Shown: positions 36,155 to 45,300 of the stretch, piece by piece
Layout of the letters: each line of letters starts with the position of its first letter
How positions within the stretch are numbered: position 1 is the stretch's first letter
NCBI GenBank assembly: GCA_947500575.1
Contig: CANMSI010000003.1
Location: 186,001 to 250,000, forward strand
Length of the DNA: 64,000 nt
Origin: an uncultured Flavobacteriaceae bacterium
GTDB taxonomy: Bacteria > Bacteroidota > Bacteroidia > Flavobacteriales > Flavobacteriaceae
Direction: 5' to 3'
Made by a program: the position numbers and the translations under genes
The notes under the pieces: generated by a model
Seen by the model: only the letters and a program-made list of their open reading frames with translations
Database searches by the model: none
Told to the model about the DNA's origin: nothing

Positions 36155-37072
36155 TTAGTTTAAGGAAACAACCGTTCTTCTATTTTTCGCTTTTCCTTCT
36201 TCGGTTGCGTTTGATGCTATTGGCTCATCAGGGCCTTTGGAAGCAGTTACTATTTTTGCATCTGAAATTCCGTTTTGCATAAGGTAAGATTTAGCAAAAT
36301 CTGCTCTTTCCAACCCAAGCCTTACATTGGTAGTTCTACTACCTTCACTATCTGTATGGCCTGTAACACTGCATTTAGCATCTGCAACTTTGTCCAAGTA
36401 TCTAGAAATATCAGCAACCTTCTGTCGTTGTTCTGCAGTAAGATTAATGGAAGCTTCTCCCGTATTAAAATTCAATACCAGTGGATTTGCTTTAATTTTA
36501 TCATATAAGGCTTTTAATTCATCGGCAGCATTCTCGGCTTTGTCTCCTAGACCATACGCTACTGGGCCATTAAAAACATCGCCATCAGCAACCATATCGT
36601 CCATTAATTTGCCCATGGTATTAATCTGTGCAGACGAGATGCCATTGTCTGTAAAATAGTTCTTAACAGCATTAGCCCTCGCTAGACCCAGATTTGGAAA
36701 AGCAGAGCTATTTGTTTCATCACTCTTATAATAACCAGTGATATTAATAACTTTATCTGCGTTTTCACTTAAAAAATCTTTTAAACTACTAACACCATCT
36801 ACTACCTTTTGAGATAAAGGCATTAAAATGTTATTTGACGACCCATTAAAATTAAAATTGTCGTTTACATTGTACGAATAATCTCCATCCGCAAAGGAAA
36901 AAGGATAAGACGTAGCTGTTGGAGTAACTGCAGGAGGTGGGGTTACCTTTTCTTCCATTGGAGTCTCTTCTTTCGCCGCCATGCCGCACTCACTGCAACA
37001 GGTAATGAAAAAATAGGTCCCGGCAAGAATGGTAATGAGTATTCCTAGCAGGTTCGTTGTTGTTTTTGTCAT
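36155..37072 (-). CDS. OmpA family protein with two OmpA-like domains
   Basis: 305 residues. Membrane anchor at about 8-24 (LLGILITILAGTYFFIT) followed by CCSECG; no proper lipobox. The C-terminal 110 residues are a clear OmpA peptidoglycan-binding domain (TGHTDSEGSRTTNVRLGLERA; KNRRTVVSLN). Residues about 85-165 look like a degenerate copy of the same fold (VINITGYYKSDETNSSAFPNLGLARANAVKNYF shown in part). It probably tethers an envelope component to the cell wall. Co-directional with the HhH protein. Confidence 0.85.
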   Translation of the reverse strand: MTKTTTNLLGILITILAGTYFFITCCSECGMAAKEETPMEEKVTPPPAVTPTATSYPFSFADGDYSYNVNDNFNFNGSSNNILMPLSQKVVDGVSSLKDFLSENADKVINITGYYKSDETNSSAFPNLGLARANAVKNYFTDNGISSAQINTMGKLMDDMVADGDVFNGPVAYGLGDKAENAADELKALYDKIKANPLVLNFNTGEASINLTAEQRQKVADISRYLDKVADAKCSVTGHTDSEGSRTTNVRLGLERADFAKSYLMQNGISDAKIVTASKGPDEPIASNATEEGKAKNRRTVVSLN

Positions 37073-37325
37073 TGTTAATGTTCATTTAATGTTCAGACTA
37101 CCAATGTATTAAAAAAAATGTTAAAATTTTAGGATTTAGGTTTTTAATCTTGCTTAAGAAATAGAAATTTTTCTGTCAAATGTCCTACAATTAACCTTTT
37201 TAGCACTCAATTTTGGGAATTCATAGGTCTTAAAAAAGAGCCGTTTATACGTTTTTTTGTACCATCCATACGTATTGGCTAGGTAGTACCAAGCAGAAGT
37301 AGCAACTTCGTATTGAAAATTAGGT

Positions 37326-37377
37326 AATAAACCCTATTTCTCCCGACAAAGATCCGGCATTGAAATGGGGTTTTATT
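37326..37377 (+). other. Stem-loop of unknown role
   Basis: AATAAACCCTATTTC (37326-37340) pairs with GAAATGGGGTTTTATT (37362-37377), with one wobble and one bulged T, enclosing a 21-base GC-richer loop. The T tract after it is short. It could be a terminator or part of a small RNA. Confidence 0.4.
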
Positions 37378-37427
37378 GAAATATTTAGTACTCTTTTATA
37401 TTCTTTATTGAGTTAGTTTAGGTTAGT

Positions 37428-37474
37428 AAATCCGCTATTTTTCCGTTTTGATTGGGAAAGTTAGCGGGTTTCTT
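37428..37474 (+). terminator. Terminator-like hairpin upstream of lipoprotein gene
   Basis: AAATCCGCTA (37428-37437) pairs with TAGCGGGTTT (37462-37471), with inner pairing TTTTTCC/GGGAAAG. It is followed by CTTACG, so the T tract is weak. There is no gene on this strand to end in the preceding 1.8 kb, which suggests an unseen transcript. Confidence 0.4.
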
Positions 37475-37573
37475 ACGTTATAATTTATTTCATGAATGAT
37501 CAAAAGCGAACTCTTTCCCGTATACAATTATAACAACAAGGATTTCCCAATGAATATTAAAAACAACATTATT

Positions 37574-38137
37574 ATGAAAACAAGTGTACGAATTTTGGTA
37601 TTATTAAGTGTATTATTCAGTCTTTCTGCAGGCACATCGTGTTCTCCAGAAGATGGCGAAGATGGGGCTATGGGCGAACAAGGAGTCCCAGGACAAGATG
37701 GCATGGATGGAGAAGCAGGAGAAGATGGAAATGCAAATGTGCGAACACTATTATTTGATATTTCTGAAAGATCTGGTTTAAATTTTGAAATTGCTGTCCC
37801 AGAGTTTACACAAGCTGTTATTAATAACGATGCTATTCTATGGTATGTAGAAGAATCAAATATCACCTACCCCATTCCAGGGGCAGGTCCAAATGCGGCC
37901 TATGTTATTCGTGTCTTTGCAACCGTAGGAAATACAAGACTTAATTTTAATAATTGGGATGGAACAAGCTTTATGTTGCCCGTTGGAGGGCTTGATGAAC
38001 TTAAAATTGTAATTATTGAATCTACTTCTGGAAGTAGCACAGGTAAATCTAGTAAAGAGGATGTCTTTGAAGAATTGAAGAACGCTGGAGTGGACATAAA
38101 CAATTATGAAGAGGTTATTGCTTATTATAATAACTAA
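37574..38137 (+). CDS. Lipoprotein with short collagen-like Gly-x-y stretch
   Basis: 187 residues from the ATG at 37574, which begins a good signal (MKTSVRILVLLSVLFSLSAG) with a lipobox-like Cys in TSCSPED; in-frame ATGs at 37550 and 37496 are upstream and less likely. Residues about 28-52 are an acidic collagen-like repeat with Gly every third residue (GEDGAMGEQGVPGQDG). The rest is a beta-rich globular domain (ILWYVEESNITYPIPGAG; FNNWDGTSFMLPVGG). Surface or periplasmic lipoprotein; function unknown. Confidence 0.75.
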   Translation: MKTSVRILVLLSVLFSLSAGTSCSPEDGEDGAMGEQGVPGQDGMDGEAGEDGNANVRTLLFDISERSGLNFEIAVPEFTQAVINNDAILWYVEESNITYPIPGAGPNAAYVIRVFATVGNTRLNFNNWDGTSFMLPVGGLDELKIVIIESTSGSSTGKSSKEDVFEELKNAGVDINNYEEVIAYYNN

Positions 38138-38257
38138 CGAAAAATAGGGGAATTAACTGCTTGAATAGTGTGCTATTTATGGAATAATATACCATCTTAA
38201 ATATAAAGTTTACTCAAGGGATAATAGAGGTACGTATTTTTTCTATACTTTAGTTAA

Positions 38258-38776
38258 ATGAAATATAGATCCCTACCACAGTATTTTTTTGTTAGTTCCA
38301 TTTTACTTAGTTTTTTAATTATTGGTTGTTCTAGTGATGATGGGACTTCTGCTGCAGATGGTGAGTTTATTGTTGCAGATGTAGAAACACTTTTTTTTGA
38401 AACAGGGGAGCGCCCTGATGACGCTACAGCTGCATTGATTGATGGGGGCCAATTCATAACTCTCGTAATACAAGGGTTGGATGGTAATGGAAATGCGATT
38501 GTTCTAATTGCTCCTTCATATGAGGGAGAGGGCTCTTACGATCTAAGTTTTATGGAAGAGAGTAATGGAACTTCTGGGAGTTTTGTAGCAGCAGAAAACG
38601 GAACAGCTTTTAGTTCGGTGGGCGGAGATCTTGGGACAGGCAGCCTAACAGTACTGTCACAAAATAATGAGGAGATTAGGGGTAGTTTTGAATTTATTGG
38701 AGTTAATGTAAATGACGAAAACGATACACGTGCAATAACAAATGGAAGCTTTAGAGTTCGTATAGATGTGCAATAA
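38258..38776 (+). CDS. Hypothetical lipoprotein
   Basis: 172 residues. Lipoprotein signal with lipobox at about C24 (SFLIIGCSSDDG). The acidic Ser/Asp/Gly stretch after the Cys is typical of exported Bacteroidota lipoproteins. The mature part is beta-rich (QFITLVIQGLDGNGNAIVLI; GSLTVLSQNNEEIRGSFEF) with a C-terminal SFRVRIDVQ strand. I know no named family. It follows the collagen-like lipoprotein by 120 bases in the same direction and ends at a terminator. Confidence 0.7.
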   Translation: MKYRSLPQYFFVSSILLSFLIIGCSSDDGTSAADGEFIVADVETLFFETGERPDDATAALIDGGQFITLVIQGLDGNGNAIVLIAPSYEGEGSYDLSFMEESNGTSGSFVAAENGTAFSSVGGDLGTGSLTVLSQNNEEIRGSFEFIGVNVNDENDTRAITNGSFRVRIDVQ

Positions 38777-38802
38777 TGAAGAGGAGAAATAAATAAATCA
38801 TA

Positions 38803-38834
38803 AAAAAAGGCTGCAAATATTTGCAGCCTTTTTT
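38803..38834. terminator. Bidirectional terminator
   Basis: Exact inverted repeat AAAAAAGGCTGCAAAT (38803-38818) with its complement (38819-38834), placed between convergent lipoprotein and dehydrogenase genes. Confidence 0.9.
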
Positions 38835-38851
38835 ATAGTACCATTCACTTG

Positions 38852-40405
38852 TTACAAATCAAATTTAATCCCTTGTGCCAGAGGTAATTCGGTTGTATAA
38901 TTAATTGTATTGGTTTGTCTTCGCATATAAATTTTCCATGCGTCAGAGCCACTTTCACGGCCACCCCCGGTTTCTTTTTCACCTCCAAAGGCACCTCCAA
39001 TTTCTGCCCCAGAGGTTCCAATATTTACATTGGCAATTCCGCAATCGCTTCCTGCTACGGATAAAAAGCGTTCCGCTTCACGTAAATTATTGGTCATAAT
39101 AGCGGAAGAAAGCCCCTGAACAACTCCATTTTGAATGTCAATGGCATTTTCTAGCTCGCCTTCATATTTTAGTAAATATAATACAGGAGCAAATGTCTCG
39201 TGTTGTACAATTTCAAATCCATTTTTGGCTTCAGCAATAGCCGGTTTTACGTAGCAACCACTTTCATAACCTTCGCCTTCTAAAATACCGCCTTCTACAA
39301 CGATAGTACCCCCTTCTTGTACCACTTTTTCAAGTGCTTTCGTATATGCAGCAACTGCATCAGTATCAATTAACGGTCCTACATGATTATTTTCATCTAA
39401 AGGATTTCCGATGCGCAATTGTTTATAGGCATCTACAATTGCTCCTTTTACTTGATCATAAATGCTTTCATGTATAATTAATCTTCTAGTAGAAGTACAA
39501 CGTTGGCCTGCAGTTCCTACCGCTCCGAAAACGGCTCCGATGACAGTCATTTTAATATCAGCATCTGGTGTCACAATAATGGCATTATTTCCACCAAGCT
39601 CTAGAAGCGATTTCCCTAAACGGGAAGCAACTGCTTGCGCTACTATTTTCCCCATACGAATAGAACCAGTAGCGGAGACTAAGGGAACTCTAGTATCTTG
39701 CGTCATAAACTCTCCTACCTTATAATCGCCATTGATTAAACAAGAAATTCCTTCTGGCAAATTGTTTGCCTTAAAAACGGCAGTTGCAATATTTTGACAA
39801 GCAACACCACATAATGGTGTTTTTTCTGAAGGTTTCCAAACACAAACATCTCCACAAATCCATGCTAGTGCGGTATTCCATGCCCAGACTGCTACAGGAA
39901 AATTAAAAGCAGAAATAATCCCTACAACCCCTAATGCATGGTATTGTTCGTACATACGATGCCCAGGTCTTTCAGAATGCATGGTAAGCCCATGAAGTTG
40001 TCTAGATAAACCAACAGCAAAATCACAGATATCGATCATTTCCTGCACTTCTCCTAAACCTTCTTGGTAAGACTTCCCCATTTCATAAGAGACTAGCTTT
40101 CCTAGTGGTTCTTTTAATTCTCGTAATTTCTCTCCAAACTGACGGACAATTTCTCCACGCAAGGGAGCTGGTTTTTTTCTCCAAACCTGAAAGGCTTCCG
40201 TGGCTGTTGCCATTACTTTTTCGTAATCTGCCTTTGTAGTTGTTTTTACTTTTCCTATCAAAGCTCCGTCTACAGGGGAGTAAGAAGCAATTTCTTCTCC
40301 AGAAGAAAAAGTATGAACTCCGGTAGAGGTACCGTTGTTTATATCTTGAATGCCCAATGCTTCTAAGGCTTCTTTAATTTTAAATGCTGATGCAACTGCT
40401 GTCAT
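38852..40405 (-). CDS. ALDH7-type aldehyde dehydrogenase (aminoadipate-semialdehyde type)
   Basis: 517 residues. Class 7 (antiquitin/AmaB-like) pattern: YSPVDGALIGKVKTTTKADYE, YEQYHALGVVGIISAFNFPVAVWAWN (shown in part), catalytic Glu in LELGGNNAIIV and catalytic Cys in GTAGQRCTSTRRLI. Such enzymes oxidise alpha-aminoadipic semialdehyde (piperideine-6-carboxylate) to aminoadipate in lysine breakdown. It lies two genes from a 3-hydroxyanthranilate dioxygenase, so 2-aminomuconate semialdehyde is an alternative substrate, though the sequence favours the ALDH7 group. Confidence 0.88.
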   Translation of the reverse strand: MTAVASAFKIKEALEALGIQDINNGTSTGVHTFSSGEEIASYSPVDGALIGKVKTTTKADYEKVMATATEAFQVWRKKPAPLRGEIVRQFGEKLRELKEPLGKLVSYEMGKSYQEGLGEVQEMIDICDFAVGLSRQLHGLTMHSERPGHRMYEQYHALGVVGIISAFNFPVAVWAWNTALAWICGDVCVWKPSEKTPLCGVACQNIATAVFKANNLPEGISCLINGDYKVGEFMTQDTRVPLVSATGSIRMGKIVAQAVASRLGKSLLELGGNNAIIVTPDADIKMTVIGAVFGAVGTAGQRCTSTRRLIIHESIYDQVKGAIVDAYKQLRIGNPLDENNHVGPLIDTDAVAAYTKALEKVVQEGGTIVVEGGILEGEGYESGCYVKPAIAEAKNGFEIVQHETFAPVLYLLKYEGELENAIDIQNGVVQGLSSAIMTNNLREAERFLSVAGSDCGIANVNIGTSGAEIGGAFGGEKETGGGRESGSDAWKIYMRRQTNTINYTTELPLAQGIKFDL

Positions 40406-40415
40406 TGTATAACTT

Positions 40416-40446
40416 TTAACGTAAGAATTGTTAGATTTTTAACAAA
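40416..40446 (-). promoter_or_regulatory. Candidate promoter of the ALDH gene
   Basis: On the minus strand TTTG (40446-40443), 19 bases, then TACGTTAA (40423-40416). The spacing is right, but the -7 element has two mismatches. The ATG is only about 10 bases downstream, which would give a very short leader. Confidence 0.3.
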
Positions 40447-40500
40447 GCTACAAATTATTATGCGGTATTAATGGTTAGAAAAAGGATATGTGATGCTTCC

Positions 40501-40863
40501 CTATTGAATCAATAACAACAGAATTCCTATTAGCGCTGGAAGTGCTTGAATGAAGAATATTTTTTTGCTAACACTCCATGCACCATAAATGCCAGCAATT
40601 GCAACACAAGACAAAAAGAACAGAGCAATATTGGTACTCCAAATGGGATCTTGAATAAAATATGTCCAGATCAATCCAGCAGCTAAAAACCCATTGTATA
40701 AACCTTGATTCGCGGCCATAGATTTGGTAGGTTCAAAAAGATCAGGAGGGAAATTTCGAAATACTTTTCTACCCTTCGTAGTCCACGCAAACATTTCGAA
40801 CCATAGAAAATAGAGGTGTAAAAAAGCTACGAAACCAATTAAAATTTTAATGCCTATTTCCAT
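40501..40863 (-). CDS. DUF1304 family small membrane protein
   Basis: 120 residues, four membrane helices (about 4-25, 55-72, 77-95, 100-119). Motifs of the DUF1304 family: HLYFLWFEMFAW, R-x-F and AANQGLYNGFLAAGL. Function unknown. It lies 22 bases downstream of the 3-hydroxyanthranilate dioxygenase on the same strand, so the two are probably co-transcribed by chance of neighbourhood rather than shared role. Confidence 0.87.
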   Translation of the reverse strand: MEIGIKILIGFVAFLHLYFLWFEMFAWTTKGRKVFRNFPPDLFEPTKSMAANQGLYNGFLAAGLIWTYFIQDPIWSTNIALFFLSCVAIAGIYGAWSVSKKIFFIQALPALIGILLLLIQ

Positions 40864-40885
40864 GAGTTATAATTATTAAATGTGT

Positions 40886-41425
40886 TTAATGATCTTCAGT
40901 AAATCGCCTATCAACGGGCATTACCGTACCACAGTTCGTACAGGTTCTATGATCTTCCGAATTGTAAAATGTTTTAAAGTGTCCTAAAAAGTCTTTTTCA
41001 ATATCATGCAGTGTAAAATAGACTTCGTATAAACAATGATTGCAATTATCACAGAACCAAAGCAACCCATCATCTACCTTCATATGAGTTCGCTTGCGTT
41101 CTATTACTAATCCAATAGATCCTTCATGGCGTACAGGAGAATGGGGCACTTTAGCAGGATGTAGATACATATCTCCTGGGCTCAATCGCATTGTTTTTTT
41201 TTGACCATCTTCTTGGATATGAACTTCAATGGTTCCTTCTAGTTGGTAAAACAATTCTTCGGTTTCATTGTAATGATAATCCTTCCGGGCATTTGGTCCG
41301 GCAACCACCATAACAATATAATCTCCTGCATCCTTATACAGGTTTTTATTGCCAACGGGGGGTTTTAAAGTATCTCTGTTTTCTGCTATCCAAGCATTGA
41401 GATTAAAAGGCGCTTTAATGGGCAT
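40886..41425 (-). CDS. nbaC: 3-hydroxyanthranilate 3,4-dioxygenase
   Basis: 179 residues, cupin. The catalytic iron ligands fall at H51, E57 and H95 (DYHYNETEELFYQ; PAKVPHSP), and the second, rubredoxin-like site at C125, C128, C162 and C165 (FCDNCNHCLYE; RTCTNCGTV), the positions I recall for the well-studied Cupriavidus enzyme. It opens the ring of 3-hydroxyanthranilate, an intermediate of tryptophan breakdown and of quinolinate/NAD synthesis. Other kynurenine pathway genes are not in this window. Confidence 0.95.
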   Translation of the reverse strand: MPIKAPFNLNAWIAENRDTLKPPVGNKNLYKDAGDYIVMVVAGPNARKDYHYNETEELFYQLEGTIEVHIQEDGQKKTMRLSPGDMYLHPAKVPHSPVRHEGSIGLVIERKRTHMKVDDGLLWFCDNCNHCLYEVYFTLHDIEKDFLGHFKTFYNSEDHRTCTNCGTVMPVDRRFTEDH

Positions 41426-41512
41426 AGTTTCATTTTCAAAGTAGTCCTAGAAAATAGGGATAACTACTTGTTAGAAACTAAGGTAAGAAAAGAAAATGGC
41501 TTAGAAAATTGA

Positions 41513-41989
41513 TTAACGGTAGAACAGTTGCGTAAAATAGAAATTCCCATTAGCATCTACTTTTACACTTACAGCCGTATGTGTAAATTCTCCTTCCATT
41601 GTTTTTCTATGGCTAGGGCTCGCAAACCATTCGGCAAAAGCCTGATTGGCAGTGGCATAATTTCTTGCTACATTTTCTCCAACATATTCTGCATCCGCTT
41701 CCTGAGAAATCTTAGAAGCTCTTGAACTAAAATTATCATGGCTAATACTGCCCTTGGAAATCATGTAATCTGTATGTGCATTGGCATATGTATACGCCAC
41801 AGTACTAAATTCTAAGGAGTTAAATCCTAAAGAAGTTCTATGGTCATTAACAATACCTAACAACTCTTGCTCTAAAGCAACATTATTTTCGGCTTCTACA
41901 ATCATTGTATTATCAGCAGACTCTGTACTACAGGAAGTCGCCATACATACAAACAAAAGTAGGATAGCATAGTGCAATCTCATTTTCAT
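41513..41989 (-). CDS. CAP (SCP/PR1) domain lipoprotein
   Basis: 158 residues. Lipoprotein signal with Cys at about 20 (FVCMATSCSTES). The CAP domain follows: LLGIVNDHRTSLGFNSLEFS, ANAHTDYMISKGSISHDNFSSR (shown in part), VGENVARNY, AFAEWFASPSHRKTMEGEF and a terminal NFYFTQLFYR. The usual His/Glu cavity residues (H in NAHTDYM, E in GENVA, H in SPSHRK) are kept. Function in bacteria unclear; envelope-located. Confidence 0.9.
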   Translation of the reverse strand: MKMRLHYAILLLFVCMATSCSTESADNTMIVEAENNVALEQELLGIVNDHRTSLGFNSLEFSTVAYTYANAHTDYMISKGSISHDNFSSRASKISQEADAEYVGENVARNYATANQAFAEWFASPSHRKTMEGEFTHTAVSVKVDANGNFYFTQLFYR

Positions 41990-42023
41990 ATCGTGTCCTC
42001 TTTGTAAGTAGGATCAGAGAAGA

Positions 42024-42194
42024 ATGGGGATTCTCGTGTTCTATAGTGAAGTAGGTAGTGGAGAAGAAATGGGGTTTCTTAAGTTCTCGTATCGTGATTT
42101 TAGTCACTGGTGTAATATTAAAGAAATATTCAAAAGCATCCGTGATAAAAGTGATTTTTTCGATGAACTACCATTTTTAAGAATAAGATTGTAG
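42024..42194 (+). CDS. Possible small ORF, 56 residues
   Basis: ATG at 42024, 56 codons, TAG at 42194. Product starts MGILVFYSEVGSGEEMGFLK and is mixed hydrophobic/charged without signal peptide. The gap between the CAP gene and the macroglobulin gene is 380 bases and otherwise empty. A terminator-like hairpin 75 bases after the stop supports a transcript, but the ORF has no recognisable family and an internal near-repeat at DNA level (see findings), so it may be chance. Confidence 0.25.
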   Translation: MGILVFYSEVGSGEEMGFLKFSYRDFSHWCNIKEIFKSIRDKSDFFDELPFLRIRL

Positions 42195-42266
42195 GCTAAA
42201 AGAGACACATTCCTTAAATTTTCCTTATTGGGTGTACAGAAAAAATAAAAATGCCGTTAAGTAGAA

Positions 42267-42303
42267 GAGGCACTCATTTCTAGATAGTGAACGCCTTTTT
42301 TTT
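42267..42303 (+). terminator. Terminator-like hairpin upstream of the macroglobulin gene
   Basis: AGGC (42269-42272) and the adjacent CACT pair with AGTG (42287-42290) and GCCT (42294-42297) across a bulge, followed by TTTTTTT. It lies 66 bases before the next gene start on the same strand, so it would end a transcript that begins between 41990 and 42270. Confidence 0.45.
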
Positions 42304-42369
42304 CACGGTATACAGGGATACAAATTATGTTAAACCTTTTTACCTTTACGATGACTAAAACTCTGCTCT

Positions 42370-45300
42370 ATGAATCATAAGCCCATTATATTCAGTATTT
42401 TACTTCTTTTTTTAGCCTCCTGTACTTCTAAAAAAGAAGGAGACCAAACACAATTCAGCAATTTTAATCAATATCAGGAATATATTTCAGAAGTGTCTCA
42501 TGGAATTATTTCTACTCGCAGCGATGTCCGTGTGGTTTTAAATTCTCCTGTAGATTCTTGGGAAAATGATGATGAATTAGATGGAAATCTTTTACAGGTT
42601 TCACCTAGAGTAAAAGGCAAGGTTGTGGCTTTGGATAGCAGAACCCTCGCTTTTGTTCCGGAAGAAGGTTTTGAACAAGATACAGCATATCAGTTTACCT
42701 TGGCTTTGCAGGATTTACTGGAAGTTCCTAAAGAATTACACAATTTTACTTTTGGCGTAAAAACGTTAAAACAACAATTCAATGTTTACACAAACCCTCT
42801 TCAGTCATATGATACAAACAGACAATATATAGAAGGGCAACTACGAAGTTCTGATATACTTTCATTGGCTACTGCCAAAAAGTTAATTCAAGTAAAGCAA
42901 GATGGAAAATCAATTGCTGTTAATTTTGACGAAGCTGTAAAGCAAGGGACACAATTTCAGTTTAAAATAGATAGCATAGAACGCTATACCGAAGACTCAA
43001 AATTAGAAGTTATCTGGGATGGTACGGCCTTTGATATTGAAAGTAAGGGCGAGAATACTATTAAAATTCCCGGAAAAAACAACTTTACAATTCTAAATAC
43101 AACAGTAGATGATGCTGCCAAACAAGTAGTTCAAATTAATTTTTCAGATCCTCTTAAGAAAGGTCAAAATTTTAAAGGCCTAGTGGTTTTGGAAAGTGAT
43201 TCGCAACCCCGGTATTCAGTAGATGGGAATACTTTAAAAATATACCCTTCAAAAGATATAAAGGGAACAGTTACATTGGAAGTTTTTGAAGGTATTGAAA
43301 GCAAAGATGGGTATAAGTTAAAGTCGAAATACGAGGAACGAATTGCTTTTGAACAACTAAAACCCGAAGTGAAGTTGCTTTCTAATGGAACCATACTCCC
43401 TTCTTCTAGTAATCTTAAAATAAATTTTGAAGCTGTAAACCTAAAAGCGGTAGATGTTACGGTATTAAAAATCTACGAAAATAATGTGCTTCAGTTTTTA
43501 CAGGGAAATAATCTTAGTGGAAGTAGTAATATGGTGAGAGTAGCAAGACCAATTGTGAAGAAAAGAATTAATCTTCAAAATAATTTATCAGTCGCCACTG
43601 GCAAGTGGTCAGCACATGCGTTAGACCTTAGATCCATAATAAGCCCAGAAGTAGGAGCTATTTATAGAGTAGAAATTAACTATAAGCCTGCTTATAGCAC
43701 GTACAAATGTGATGAAACTAATTTTGAACCAGAAACGGATACCACGGAAAGCTATGATGAAGAAACAGAAAATAGCTCATGGGATGGAGTAGAAAATTAC
43801 TATGACAATTATTACTATAATTACAACTGGAGCGAAAGAGAAAACCCATGCAATACCTCCTATTATTATGATAAAAAAGTAGGGATCAATGTATTGGCAA
43901 GTGATCTGGGTGTTACCGTAAAAAAGGGAGCAAATAACAGCTATTTTGTTGCTGTAAATGATCTATTAAATACAAATCCAGTTCCTGGTGCAAAAGTCAC
44001 TTTTTACAATTTTCAGCAACAATCCATTGGACAAGTAGTGACAAATGCAGACGGGACTTCTTTGTTTGATTCTAATGCCTTGGCCTATTTTGCTATGGCA
44101 GAGAGCAATGGTCAAAAAACCTATGTAAAACTGAATGATGGAAATGTGCTTTCGGTAAGTAAGTTCAATGTTTCAGGAGTACAGTTACAGCGGGGAATTA
44201 AAGGATTTATATTTGGAGAAAGAGGTGTTTGGCGTCCAGGAGATGAGATATTCCTTTCCTTTATGCTGAATGATAATGCAAACAAACTTCCAGAAAATCA
44301 TCCTGTAAAATTGGAGTTGATGGACCCTTACAATAAGGTGGTGCACAGAGAAATTAAGACAAGCGGACTCAATAATTTTTATAATTTCTTTTTAAAAACC
44401 GATGAAAATGCCCCCACTGGAAATTGGTTGGCAAAAGTATCTGTTGGAGGCGCTTCCTTTACCAAGACCATTAAGATAGAAACCATAAAACCGAATAGGC
44501 TTAAAATTAAAACGGATTTTGAAGGAGAAGTGCTGTCTGGAAATGCACCTGTGAAGGGAGCCCTGGAAGTAAAGTGGCTTCATGGTGCGATTGCCAAAAA
44601 TTTAAAGGCCGATATCACCGCAAAATTCAATGCGAAAAAAACGACTTTTAAGAATTTCCCAGGGTATATTTTTGATGATCCTACCCGCGGATTTTCAACA
44701 GAAGAACAAGTTGTCTTTGATGGAAAAGTAGATGCTGATGGGAAAGCAAATTTTAGTATCAATCCGGCGCTAGATGGCAAAGCTCCTGGAATGCTAAATA
44801 CGGCATTTATTACCAAAGTATACGAGAACGGGGGAGATTTCAGTACCGATGTATTTACAAAACCCTATTCTCCCTATAAAACATATATAGGCCTAAATGC
44901 TCCTAAAGGAGATAAAACACGAGGCATGCTGCTAACAGACGTGAAGCACAAATTTGAGGTGGTTTCTGTAGATGAAAATGGGGCGCCAAAAGCAACAAAA
45001 GATTTGAAGGTAACTATCTACAAGGTAAATTGGAGATGGTGGTGGGATACTTCTGCAGATAACTTGTCTAATTTTAGCAATAGCAATTATAGAGAAAAAG
45101 TATTTGACCAAACGATTAGCACCAATTCCAAAGGAAGAGGTTCTTTTAACTTTGAACTAAAATACCCTAGTTGGGGTCGTTATTTAGTGCGAGTTGAAGA
45201 CCCTAAAGGAGGGCACGCTACTGGGAAGGCAGTCTATATAGATTGGCCTGGATGGGCAGGAAAATCAAGAAAAAATGATCCTTCCGCGGCAAGCATGTTA

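Larger units (their letters stand above)
37073..37573. other. Long divergent intergenic region with two hairpins
   Basis: 500 bases between the OmpA gene and the collagen-like lipoprotein. I find no convincing gene: the longest ORFs are under 20 codons, apart from the upstream extension of the lipoprotein reading frame. Two stem-loops on the plus strand are listed separately (37326-37377 and 37428-37474). No clear -33/-7 pair was found. Confidence 0.5.

Noticed and set aside
36327-36659. 110-codon plus-strand ORF opposite the OmpA gene
   Set aside because: Antisense shadow of the intact OmpA-domain protein.
42024-42194. 56-codon ORF considered as a toxin or antitoxin
   Set aside because: No partner gene and no toxin motif; left as a low-confidence ORF.
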